A stretch of 38,621 nt of DNA, taken from NCBI GenBank assembly GCA_003135135.1, contig PLDK01000015.1, positions 1 to 38,621 of the forward strand. The letters run 5' to 3'. Each line of letters starts with the position of its first letter. The first letter of the stretch is position 1. Origin of the DNA: Deltaproteobacteria bacterium. Lineage in GTDB: Bacteria; Desulfobacterota; Binatia; Binatales; Binataceae. Shown here piece after piece: positions 1 through 7,383 of the stretch. A model generated the notes under the pieces. That model had not been told where the DNA came from and searched no databases. It was given only the letters and a program-made list of their open reading frames with translations. The position numbers were made by a program, and so were the translations under genes.

Positions 1-2
1 TG

Positions 3-446
3 CCCGGCGGCGTGGACGTGGAAGCAGGCACGTTCCCTTCGACCTGCGTGGGCACTACCTTGCTCAAGCAGACCGCGCAGAAAGAGACCGACCTGTACGA
101 TCCTATGAACGACCCGTCAGCGGGCGGTACCTTCACCGCGACCGGCTCGCTCACTCAGGCGCGTGAAGGAGCGGCCCAGGGCGAACTCGGAGGAACGAAC
201 TCCGAAACGGAAACCGACGTGATCGTGATTGGCGGCGCCTGCACCGAGAGCACCGCGAACCTGGATTCGTTTGTTATCGGTACGACAAATGCCGGCGCAG
301 CTGGCCATTGCGCCAGCGGCAGCGCGGCGACCACCGATTACAGCGAGCTGTACAGCCAGACAGGTGGAACCTGGACGCTCGGACCGGGTGCGCTATCCAG
401 CGGCGCCGATGCGACCAACAATCCAGCGTCGGCGGTGCTGCCATAG
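3..446 (+). CDS. Kelch/galactose-oxidase-type repeat protein, C-terminal part
   Basis: The frame is open from the left window edge, so only the C-terminal ~147 residues are visible. The segment carries kelch-like blade signatures: an 'LYDPMND..GTFTATGSL' strand followed by 'REGAA' and then 'VIVIGGA', and later 'ELYSQTGGTW'. This is the pattern of kelch/galactose-oxidase beta-propellers, which are usually extracytoplasmic binding or scaffold domains. The composition, rich in Gly, Thr and Ser and poor in charge, fits a secreted or surface protein. A GC-rich hairpin follows the stop codon. It lies upstream of a cytochrome/beta-propeller locus on the same strand, but the hairpin and a ~370-base gap separate them, so co-function is only a guess. 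The enzyme activity, if any, cannot be judged from this fragment. Confidence 0.6.
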   Translation, partial: PGGVDVEAGTFPSTCVGTTLLKQTAQKETDLYDPMNDPSAGGTFTATGSLTQAREGAAQGELGGTNSETETDVIVIGGACTESTANLDSFVIGTTNAGAAGHCASGSAATTDYSELYSQTGGTWTLGPGALSSGADATNNPASAVLP

Positions 447-479
447 CTGGACACATCGAGACAGACTGACGTAACCGGC

Positions 480-510
480 AACGCCGGCCCCCCAACAGGG
501 GGCCGGCGTT
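480..510 (+). terminator. Perfect GC-rich hairpin after the kelch gene
   Basis: A perfect 13-base-pair inverted repeat (480-492 with 498-510) has a five-base loop and lies 33 bases after the stop codon of the kelch-type gene. No T-run follows, so it is either a factor-assisted terminator or an mRNA 3'-end stabilising hairpin. It probably isolates the kelch gene from the cytochrome locus. Confidence 0.6.
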
Positions 511-667
511 GCTGCATCCGGCCATCGGCCATAAGCGGCCTCGATACGAAGGTCGTCGGTCATTAGGGACCGCGCCCCGCAATCTGGAATTCCCCCTAAT
601 TTATCAAGGCTTTATAGTGTATCGATCGGTGCCACATGCCCGTTCCGGAAGGGTACAGTGCGCCTGG

Positions 668-692
668 TTTTTCGAGACTGCTTATCGAAAAA
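668..692 (+). promoter_or_regulatory. Inverted repeat TTTTTCGA-N9-TCGAAAAA upstream of the tetraheme cytochrome
   Basis: An exact 8-bp inverted repeat (668-675 and 685-692) lies in an AT-rich island in an otherwise GC-rich window, about 125 bases before the cytochrome start codon. Its right arm begins the 11-mer TCGAAAAATCG (685-695), which recurs at 774-784 close to the start codon. Two copies flanking a likely promoter suggest a regulator-binding site; no known regulator is assigned. Confidence 0.4.
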
Positions 693-740
693 TCGGGCTA
701 TTTTAAGGTTTTCTAATACGGCATGTTTTTTGCGAATACT

Positions 741-754
741 GTTCTTCGCAGAAC
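741..754 (+). promoter_or_regulatory. Small inverted repeat GTTCT-TCGC-AGAAC in the cytochrome leader
   Basis: A 5-bp stem with a tetraloop sits 65 bases before the cytochrome start, between the two TCGAAAAATCG copies. It could be an operator half or a 5'-UTR hairpin. It is short enough to occur by chance. Confidence 0.25.
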
Positions 755-773
755 GGGGTAAGCTTAAAAACTT

Positions 774-784
774 TCGAAAAATCG
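774..784 (+). promoter_or_regulatory. Second copy of TCGAAAAATCG
   Basis: Exact repeat of the 11-mer at 685-695, placed 89 bases downstream and 34 bases before the ATG of the tetraheme cytochrome. Two exact copies within one 370-base intergenic gap are unlikely by chance in GC-rich DNA, which supports a regulatory role. Confidence 0.35.
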
Positions 785-818
785 TACGTAGGGAGCATTT
801 GCGCAGCGAGGGAGGCTT

Positions 819-1676
819 ATGAGACGAAAAATTACGATTCTTGCAGTAGCCGCGATAGCGGTAATCGGGCTGGCCAGAGGCCACGCCTGGGCGCTCGGAA
901 CTGAGACGCCAGGGGCGGGCCTTACGGGAACAGTCCATGACTTCACGGGCGGTTTTTCCGGCGCGCTGCCCACAACGCCCATCGGCCAGTGCACCTTCTG
1001 TCACACGCCGCATGGTGCAATCTCGACCACACTGTTGTGGAACCATGAACTGTCGGGGCAAACGTACAATTGGGATATCCCCGCGACCACGGCAGGCACC
1101 CAATTCCCGACGATCGTCGATCAAACCTGGCAGGGACCGACGGCGAAGTGCCTGAGCTGTCATGACGGCACAGTGGCAATCGGCGCGATCAACTGGTTCG
1201 ACTCCGGCCACGGCGGTAAGGGAGCTTGGGCGATACCCACGGGCGGAACATCGAAAACGTCGCCGTACTATGCCAACCCGATCATCAACAAGTTTGCCGG
1301 TCTCCAAGGCCTGAGCAATAGCGGTAGCGCCGCGACCCTGTCGGGCGTACATCCGGTTGCGATGCCGTATCCTTATGGCCAAGTGGCGAACACGTACAAT
1401 GCCGTCACGACCGGCGGAGCTTTCCAGCCCAGCCAATGGTTCAGCCCGCCACAAGGGAACGTCCGTCTTTACATGCAGACGGGCAGCAGTGTCAGCCTTG
1501 GCTACAACGGAGCCACCAGCTGGGTAAATCCCAGCCTGTCGGCTAACTCCGGCATGGAATGCTCGTCCTGCCACGACGTGCACAACAAGCTAACCAAAGA
1601 TGGCTACCTCCTGGTCGGACTCGGGACCGGCACCGGAGCCACCTATCTCTGCAACATGTGCCATAACAAGTACTAG
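819..1676 (+). CDS. Secreted tetraheme c-type cytochrome
   Basis: A 285-residue protein with a Sec signal peptide (MRRK basic start, hydrophobic core to about residue 20, likely cleavage after AWA near 25). Four c-heme motifs are visible: CTFCH (58-62), CLSCH (111-115), CSSCH (248-252) and CNMCH (278-282), with further histidines available for distal ligation. The 'CTFCHTPH' opening is the doubled-CXXCH signature of periplasmic or extracellular multihemes. The start is fixed by a strong ribosome site, GAGGGAGG at 808-815. The gene stands alone between an AT-rich promoter region and a strong terminator, so it can be expressed at its own level next to the porin-cytochrome operon. By heme number and size it could be an extracellular carrier comparable to Geobacter OmcE, but this is an analogy; no filament-forming property can be read from the sequence. 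Confidence 0.88.
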   Translation: MRRKITILAVAAIAVIGLARGHAWALGTETPGAGLTGTVHDFTGGFSGALPTTPIGQCTFCHTPHGAISTTLLWNHELSGQTYNWDIPATTAGTQFPTIVDQTWQGPTAKCLSCHDGTVAIGAINWFDSGHGGKGAWAIPTGGTSKTSPYYANPIINKFAGLQGLSNSGSAATLSGVHPVAMPYPYGQVANTYNAVTTGGAFQPSQWFSPPQGNVRLYMQTGSSVSLGYNGATSWVNPSLSANSGMECSSCHDVHNKLTKDGYLLVGLGTGTGATYLCNMCHNKY

Positions 1677-1697
1677 GTTCTGGCATCGATTCAGCAG

Positions 1698-1737
1698 CGA
1701 AGGCCCGGCACGATGTGCCGGGCCTTCGCGTTTTTTT
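1698..1737 (+). terminator. Strong rho-independent terminator of the tetraheme cytochrome gene
   Basis: A 13-bp perfect stem (1698-1710 with 1716-1728), five-base loop, then seven consecutive T at 1731-1737, located 21 bases after the stop codon. This is the clearest intrinsic terminator in the window and makes the cytochrome a monocistronic unit. Confidence 0.93.
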
Positions 1738-1974
1738 GCTGCCAACGCTTGGCAATCCGGCATATCAGGAACGAGTCCAGCCTGTTTTGCGGGTTCGCGG
1801 GATGGCTGTCTCCTTTGGGTTCTCTTCGCAGTGGCTTGATCCCAAAGGGAGCATCCAAATTCCAAAGATCTTCATTTTCTTATCTCAAGGTTTCAGCATC
1901 TTGAGCGGAGCTTCTAGGGCACAGTCCTTGCGATACACGTTTCTCGGCAAAAGGTTCCTCGGAGAACTGTTAAA

Positions 1975-3099
1975 ATGATTGCTCAAAAGACGTTCTGCAC
2001 GAAGGTTGCAAGGTGGATCGCTCTGGGCGTGATCGTCCTGGCTGCCGGCTGCGCGGCGCAAAAGCCGCCGGAGGAGCCAAGTCCGGCGTGGCCGCCCCCT
2101 CCACAGCAGGCCCGGCTCAAATTCGTGCGCACCATCTCGAGCGAAGACGATGTCGTGCACAACACCACGTTCACGCAATCGGTGGCCAATTTCCTTGCCG
2201 GAACGAAGCCGACGCCTGCACAAATCGTGGAACCAGACGGACTTGCGGTCTCCGACGATGGCAGCGTGCTCTACGTCTCGGACCGTGCGCAGGGCGCGGT
2301 GTTCGTGTTCGACTTCGGCAAGAAGAAGTTTCTCAAGGTCGGGGCGGACAAGGGGGGGTTGGAGTGGCCGATCGGAGTGGCGCTGGATGGCGACCAGAAC
2401 ATTTATGTCGCGGAGCAGGGCAAGAAAGCCATCACGGTATTCGATCCGAGCGGGAAACAGCTTCGTTCCATCACCGACCCCAGCCTGGAGCGGCCTTGCG
2501 GCATCGCGATCGACCGCGAGCGCAGGCGCCTTTATGTGGCCGATACGTCGCACGCAACGTCCAAGGAGCATACGGTCAAAATCTTCAGTCTCGACGGAAA
2601 GCTGGTTGGAAAAATCGGCGGACTGAAAGGCTACGCTCCGGGGCATTTCCTGTTTCCGACCTACGTCTGGGTTGACAGCAACGGCGATGTGTACGTGACG
2701 GATACGATGAACTGCCGGGTGCAAAGGTTCAGCCCAGAGGGGAAATATATCCGCAGCTACGGTGAGCGCGGCGATGCGTGGGGACAGTTCAACCGGCCCA
2801 AGGGCGTGGCGCTGGACACCTTCCACAACGTTTACGTTGTGGACTCCGGATGGAGCAATGTCCAGATTTTCAATCCGCAGGGGCAGATCCTGCTGTTCTT
2901 TGGCGGCCGCGGGCCGCTTCCGGGGATGCTCAAGAACCCCACGGCGCTGGCGATCGACAAGAACAATCGCATCTACGTCGGCGACTACTTGAATCACCGG
3001 GTCGAAGTTTACCAACTGGTCAACACCACTGCGGCTGACAGCATGCCTGAATCCGGGGCGCCAGCGGCGGCGCCGGCCGCGGATCAGCCGAAGAACTGA
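1975..3099 (+). CDS. NHL-repeat beta-propeller lipoprotein (first paralogue)
   Basis: A 374-residue protein with a lipoprotein signal: a hydrophobic stretch ending in VLAAGC with Cys26 as the probable lipidation site. A Pro-rich linker follows, then six NHL-type repeats of the form 'P.G(V/I)A.D....(Y/V)V.D......V..F...G', for example around residues 90, 135, 180, 230, 280 and 325. This predicts a six-bladed propeller. The C-terminal ~20 residues are Ala/Pro-rich. A GGAG motif lies 10 bases before the ATG. It shares the N-terminal phrase 'AWPPPPQQARLKFVRTIS' in similar form with the NHL protein at 6295-7383, so the two are paralogues in the same locus. NHL genes also occur beside multiheme nanowire cytochromes in Geobacter, for example near omcS. 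A scaffold or cytochrome-binding role at the outer membrane is inferred. Confidence 0.85.
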   Translation: MIAQKTFCTKVARWIALGVIVLAAGCAAQKPPEEPSPAWPPPPQQARLKFVRTISSEDDVVHNTTFTQSVANFLAGTKPTPAQIVEPDGLAVSDDGSVLYVSDRAQGAVFVFDFGKKKFLKVGADKGGLEWPIGVALDGDQNIYVAEQGKKAITVFDPSGKQLRSITDPSLERPCGIAIDRERRRLYVADTSHATSKEHTVKIFSLDGKLVGKIGGLKGYAPGHFLFPTYVWVDSNGDVYVTDTMNCRVQRFSPEGKYIRSYGERGDAWGQFNRPKGVALDTFHNVYVVDSGWSNVQIFNPQGQILLFFGGRGPLPGMLKNPTALAIDKNNRIYVGDYLNHRVEVYQLVNTTAADSMPESGAPAAAPAADQPKN

Positions 3100-3306
3100 G
3101 CCAACGCGCTTGCAGGCGAACCGAGTCTGGAATGAAACGAAAGCGATTGGCCGCAAGTGTCAGATGAAGGATGGAATGAGCGGACGGGGTCAGGGCGAGC
3201 ATCCAGGCTCATCCAAATGCTGAGCGAATCGAGAGAGGCCCCCGATGCCATCCAGTTCTCCGACAGCAACGGTTCCGCGATGGCGGGCTGGTAGCGGGCA
3301 ATCGCA

Positions 3307-4221
3307 ATGTTGGCTCGAAAGCGCGGTGTGTTACGGAGCTTGGTCGTCGCGCTGTGCGCGATTGGGTGGGGAGCGTTCGTGATTGGCGGATGCAGTGAGG
3401 AATCGCGCTACTCAGTGCTGTCCTTCTTCTTTGAGGGCGCGCCCAAACCCGGACAGAAAACCCAGTGGCAGCAAGTTGCCCATCTGCCGCGCCGTCCTCC
3501 GCCGGCAAAAGCGACTCCCACGCCAGCACCGGTCGCCGTAGTGGCGGAGAAGTATCCGTTCGGATGGCTGCCTGCGTTGCTGAAGACCCTGCCTCACGAC
3601 GCGGCCGGCTACCCCGACATGGTGGCCGCGTTCAAGGAAAAGAAAATCGATCCGCTGCCAGGCGTTGAACAAGACCACGTCGTGCCGAAGCCGAAGAAAA
3701 TCGCCGACATGGACATCACGTTGATCCCCAAGGGTAAGACCAAGGTCATCTTCTCACACGCGATTCATACCACCCTGGTCACTTGCAAGAGCTGCCATCA
3801 GACCCCGTTCAAAATGACGACCGGGGAAAAGCTCTCGATGGACGATTGCGCGATGTGCCACGAAAAGGTGGCATTCCCGATCAAGGGCGAGTGCGTGCGC
3901 TGTCATCCGGCGATGAAGAAGAAGCCGCCCAAGGTGCCGCCCAAGGAAAAGCTGCTGGACGGCAGGATCACGCTGGCGCGCGCCAAGAGCAGCGATGCCA
4001 ACCTCAGTGGAATACCGCCGGCCAGCTTCCCCCATCTGCCACACCGCGTGGCCTTCAGATGCTACGCATGCCACCCCACGGTCTTTCCGATGAAGGAGGA
4101 AGGCACGAAACCGATCACGATGCAGGAAATTTCCTCAGGCAAGTTCTGCGGCGTCTGCCATAACGGCAAGATCGCATTCTCGGGCGACGATCTCGGGAGT
4201 TGCAGCCGATGCCATTCCTGA
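3307..4221 (+). CDS. Hexaheme lipoprotein cytochrome c (c7/c3-like)
   Basis: A 304-residue protein. The N-terminus has a hydrophobic segment ending in VIGGC, giving a probable lipidated Cys29. A Pro/Ala/Lys-rich linker runs to about residue 140. The C-terminal half has six CXXCH motifs: CKSCH (160-164), CAMCH (181-185), CVRCH (196-200), CYACH (252-256), CGVCH (281-285) and CSRCH (299-303). Distal-ligand histidines appear in 'FSHAIH' (149-154) and 'FPHLPH' (241-246), typical of class III/c7 cytochromes. No good ribosome site precedes the ATG. The 3' end overlaps the start of the beta-barrel gene by 13 bases. A lipidated, linker-tethered multiheme translated together with an outer-membrane barrel is what a periplasmic-side conduit subunit should look like; that role is inferred. 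Confidence 0.88.
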   Translation: MLARKRGVLRSLVVALCAIGWGAFVIGGCSEESRYSVLSFFFEGAPKPGQKTQWQQVAHLPRRPPPAKATPTPAPVAVVAEKYPFGWLPALLKTLPHDAAGYPDMVAAFKEKKIDPLPGVEQDHVVPKPKKIADMDITLIPKGKTKVIFSHAIHTTLVTCKSCHQTPFKMTTGEKLSMDDCAMCHEKVAFPIKGECVRCHPAMKKKPPKVPPKEKLLDGRITLARAKSSDANLSGIPPASFPHLPHRVAFRCYACHPTVFPMKEEGTKPITMQEISSGKFCGVCHNGKIAFSGDDLGSCSRCHS

Positions 4222-6293
4222 GCACTACAGCGATCCGCACGTCATTTCGGCTGGTCCTGGTCGCATCGATCTTGATAATCTTCACGAGCGGAAATGGGTA
4301 CGCATTTTCGCTGGCTTCCTGGGTTCCCTCCGAGGGCGACTTCGCCTTGGGCCAGTGGCAGGGCGGGGTCATCGGAGGTTACGAGTGGGAAGATATGCAG
4401 ACGAGCACGAACGGCAGCGCCACTTCCGTCGTGCGAAACAGGTTCGACGAAGACGTCTATCTCAGAAACAACGCCTTTTATCTCATGGACCCGCGGCTGC
4501 TGTCGGGCAGCGCCGGTGTCAACCTCGACTTTTACCAGGAAAACGACAAGTACAACGGCGCAAATGAGCATCAGGACGGCACGCTCATCGGCTTTGACGT
4601 GAATGCCATTGTGCTGGGGGAAAAGCCGTACACCGGCAACTTGTTTGCTCATCGCAGTGAAAATGACACCAGCACGGACTTTGGAGGCCAGACTTACAGC
4701 CTCAACCAGAGTTTCGGCGCGATGGCCACACTTCGGCAGGACAGTTTCCTGCGCGAAGCGCTCCCATATTTCTCCGCCGACGTCTATGCCCGCCAGGAAG
4801 AGGTGGACCAGTCCACGACACAGTTCGGCGAGACCTTTAGGGTCAACGAAACCCGCGAGATTGCCGGGGTTGACGCCGAGAAAGGGTTCCGGTCTGCGGA
4901 CCTCGACCTCACCTACCAGTTCGTCAACGACAGCTATACCGGAAGCATTCCGTACAGCTTCGTCACCCAATGGGCGAGCCTCGACTACAGTCTGGACTTC
5001 GGGGCTACCCTGAACCGCAGATGGGATTCCCGGATCAGCTATTTAAGCCGCACCGGCAACGGCGTGGACGAATCATTCCTGTACGTTGACGAACGGCTGC
5101 GCATCGATCATTTCAAAAACCTGTCCACGACCTACGAGTACCTCCTCATAGACACCAATACCCAGGGTCAAGAGGACATCGACAATACCGGCACGTTCCA
5201 GGTTCAGTATCAGCCGTTCCGAAACCTGGTGAATACTCTCAGCTTTCAGGCGGCTTACGAGTCGTTCACGCCGCAAGGTCACCAGGACTTCATCGCGGTG
5301 GAGGATAGCCCCGACTACAGCCACCCGATCCCCTGGGGCGGGATCTTCATTCTCGGCGGCGATGGGCGTTACGAAATCGATCAATCGCACATCAGCGGAC
5401 CGGTCACTGTCCTAGATGAAAAGCACACCGCACCGTCCTTTTTCGGCCCCGGAATCGGATTCACCCTGAGCCAACCGTTTGTTGTTACCACGACCATCGT
5501 CATGTACGACACCCGTGGCGGAACCGGCGGCTCACAAAGAGTCCTGACCAGGCTGGGGGTGGATTACGTCGTCGAGGCGCGGGGTCAGTTGACGAAGATA
5601 GTGATCCTTCCGACCTCGGTCAGAATTCTGCCTGGCGACCCGCTTGAGGTCAGCTACTCCTACGCGGTTGCGCCCGATGGGCGGTATTCGACCACCAACT
5701 TGTCGGGAAATGTGGGCGTGACTTACGGTTGGATCTCGGTGCTCGGTTCGTACCAGCAGTCGAAGCAGTCGATGCAGAGCGGGGTCGGCGCGCAGTATCT
5801 GTACAACATGCGCCAGGAAAACGCCCAGCTCGATCTGCACAAGGACTGGGAATGGGTTGATGCCCGGGGCAGCGCTCTCTACCAGATCTATCACGCGGAA
5901 TCTCCATCCTTTGGTGCTTTCGACTACACCATGCAGAATTACGGCGAGTATCTGACCTTCCGGCCCGGATGGAACATGACCCTTCATGTCGATGGCAACG
6001 AGATGTATACCGACTACACTGTGCAACCGACACGCCGCGACTCGGACCTTGATTTCGAGACCTCGCTGGACCGCTACTTTATGTCGGGAAATTACTTCAC
6101 GGCGTTCGCCCGGGCGCGCCAAGCTGAGGAGACAGCGTACCCGACCGAGACCGACTACGAGGCAGGCATAAGAGGCAATTTCCGGTACGGCAAAATCTTC
6201 ATCTGGCCGTGGATATCGTGGATCAACAGAACTTACGGCCCGACCAAGACCAACGATCCTCACATAATGCTGAAGATTGGACGGGACCTGTGA
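4209..6293 (+). CDS. Large outer-membrane beta-barrel, candidate porin of a cytochrome conduit
   Basis: About 694 residues. The N-terminal signal peptide has a hydrophobic core 'LVLVASILIIFTSG' with probable cleavage near YAFS. The rest is alternating amphipathic strands rich in Tyr, Thr, Asp, Asn and Gly with Gly/Asp turns and no long hydrophobic helix, ending in a strand 'IMLKIGRDL'. This is the profile of a barrel with more than 20 strands. I chose the ATG at 4209 over a TTG at 4200 because GGGAG (4195-4199) is correctly spaced from the ATG. The coding region overlaps the hexaheme lipoprotein by 13 bases and stops one base before the next GTG start, so translation is coupled. Barrels of this size next to multiheme cytochromes form the sheath of porin-cytochrome complexes (Geobacter Omb/ExtB, Shewanella MtrB types). 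I cannot tell which family it belongs to. Confidence 0.82.
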   Translation: MPFLSTTAIRTSFRLVLVASILIIFTSGNGYAFSLASWVPSEGDFALGQWQGGVIGGYEWEDMQTSTNGSATSVVRNRFDEDVYLRNNAFYLMDPRLLSGSAGVNLDFYQENDKYNGANEHQDGTLIGFDVNAIVLGEKPYTGNLFAHRSENDTSTDFGGQTYSLNQSFGAMATLRQDSFLREALPYFSADVYARQEEVDQSTTQFGETFRVNETREIAGVDAEKGFRSADLDLTYQFVNDSYTGSIPYSFVTQWASLDYSLDFGATLNRRWDSRISYLSRTGNGVDESFLYVDERLRIDHFKNLSTTYEYLLIDTNTQGQEDIDNTGTFQVQYQPFRNLVNTLSFQAAYESFTPQGHQDFIAVEDSPDYSHPIPWGGIFILGGDGRYEIDQSHISGPVTVLDEKHTAPSFFGPGIGFTLSQPFVVTTTIVMYDTRGGTGGSQRVLTRLGVDYVVEARGQLTKIVILPTSVRILPGDPLEVSYSYAVAPDGRYSTTNLSGNVGVTYGWISVLGSYQQSKQSMQSGVGAQYLYNMRQENAQLDLHKDWEWVDARGSALYQIYHAESPSFGAFDYTMQNYGEYLTFRPGWNMTLHVDGNEMYTDYTVQPTRRDSDLDFETSLDRYFMSGNYFTAFARARQAEETAYPTETDYEAGIRGNFRYGKIFIWPWISWINRTYGPTKTNDPHIMLKIGRDL

Positions 6294-6294
6294 G

Positions 6295-7383
6295 GTGAAT
6301 AATTTGCGCGCGATGTTCAAGCCGATAATCGCCGTCCTGGCGCTTGCAACTGCGCTGGGCTGCCAGCCGGCGGGGGGCCTCAACGGACTCGCCGGAGGAA
6401 ATGCGCCGTCATCGGTCTCCGAGGACATCGTCTGGCCACAGCCGCCGAATCCGGCGCGAATCCGCTATGTGCGCAGTATTTCCGTCCCGGGCGATGTCGG
6501 GATCAAGCGCGGATTCTTTGGAACGCTCCTCGACGTAGTGACTCGCAGGGAACAGGAGCGTTTCATCCGTCCGACCGGCGTCGCCGAGAGCGACGGCGCG
6601 ATCTACGTGGCCGATCCCGGGGCGCCGGCGCTGTGGATCTTCGACTCACAGAAGCAGGCCTCAGTCGCAGTCCGTGAACTCGGCGGGGACGCGCTGCTCT
6701 CGCCGGTGGCGGTGACGCCGGAGCGCGACGGACGCGCCTTCGTGGCGGACTCGCTCATCAACAAGGTCTTCCTGGTCGATCGCGGTGGAAAGATGGTGAG
6801 CACAATTGCGGATAGCGGGCTCAAACGCCCGGTTGCGCTCGCCTGGGACAATGCTAGCGGCAGGCTCTACGTGGCAGACGCGATTGGACAGCAGGTCGTC
6901 GTCTATGGGAGCGGCGGACAACGTCTGCTGAGCTGGGGAAGCAGGGGCTCTGGAGACGGCGAGTTCAATTTCCCTGCTTACGTCGCGCTGTCACGCTCTG
7001 GAGAGGTTCTGGTTACCGACGCACTGAACTACCGCGTGCAAGCGTTCGATCAGAACGGGAAGTTTCTCTGGAAGATGGGCCGGCAAGGCGACGGCTCGGG
7101 CGACTTCGCCGCGCCCAAGGGAGTCGCGACCGACAGCGAGGGACATCTCTACGTGGTCGATGCGCTGTTCGACGGCGTGCAGATTTTCGATCGCGAAGGA
7201 GCGCTGCTGCTCGGATTCGGCACAAACGGCCGGGCGCCGGGAGAGTTCTGGTTGCCGACCGGAGCCTTCATCGACGCGCGCGATCAGATCTACGTCGCCG
7301 ATTCCTACAACCAGCGGGTACAAGTGTTCGAGTTTGTCGGCCGTTCCGGTGATTCACACCCGGCGGAAACCGCGAAGCGCTGA
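6295..7383 (+). CDS. NHL-repeat beta-propeller lipoprotein (second paralogue)
   Basis: About 362 residues from the GTG at 6295. Other possible starts are TTG 6304, preceded by GAGGTG, and ATG 6313. The signal segment ends in ATALGC, an acceptable if not ideal lipobox. Six NHL repeats follow, with strands such as 'RPTGVAESDGAIYVADPG', 'FPAYVALSRSGEVLVTDA' and 'LPTGAFIDARDQIYVADS', predicting a six-bladed propeller. The segment 'WPQPPNPARIRYVRSIS' matches the corresponding segment of the NHL lipoprotein at 1975-3099, so the two arose by duplication. The gene begins one base after the barrel stop and overlaps the 12-heme cytochrome start by one base (TGATG). This places it firmly in the conduit operon; a structural or assembly role at the outer membrane is inferred. 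Confidence 0.85.
   Translation: MNNLRAMFKPIIAVLALATALGCQPAGGLNGLAGGNAPSSVSEDIVWPQPPNPARIRYVRSISVPGDVGIKRGFFGTLLDVVTRREQERFIRPTGVAESDGAIYVADPGAPALWIFDSQKQASVAVRELGGDALLSPVAVTPERDGRAFVADSLINKVFLVDRGGKMVSTIADSGLKRPVALAWDNASGRLYVADAIGQQVVVYGSGGQRLLSWGSRGSGDGEFNFPAYVALSRSGEVLVTDALNYRVQAFDQNGKFLWKMGRQGDGSGDFAAPKGVATDSEGHLYVVDALFDGVQIFDREGALLLGFGTNGRAPGEFWLPTGAFIDARDQIYVADSYNQRVQVFEFVGRSGDSHPAETAKR

Noticed and set aside
612-1583. Long minus-strand open frame across the tetraheme cytochrome gene
   Set aside because: It is antisense to a cytochrome with intact signal peptide, heme motifs, ribosome site and terminator; its own translation is Arg-rich with no recognisable domain.
1885-3156. 423-codon minus-strand open frame opposite the first NHL gene
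   Set aside because: Produced by high GC at codon position 3 of the NHL gene; no ribosome site, no family features.
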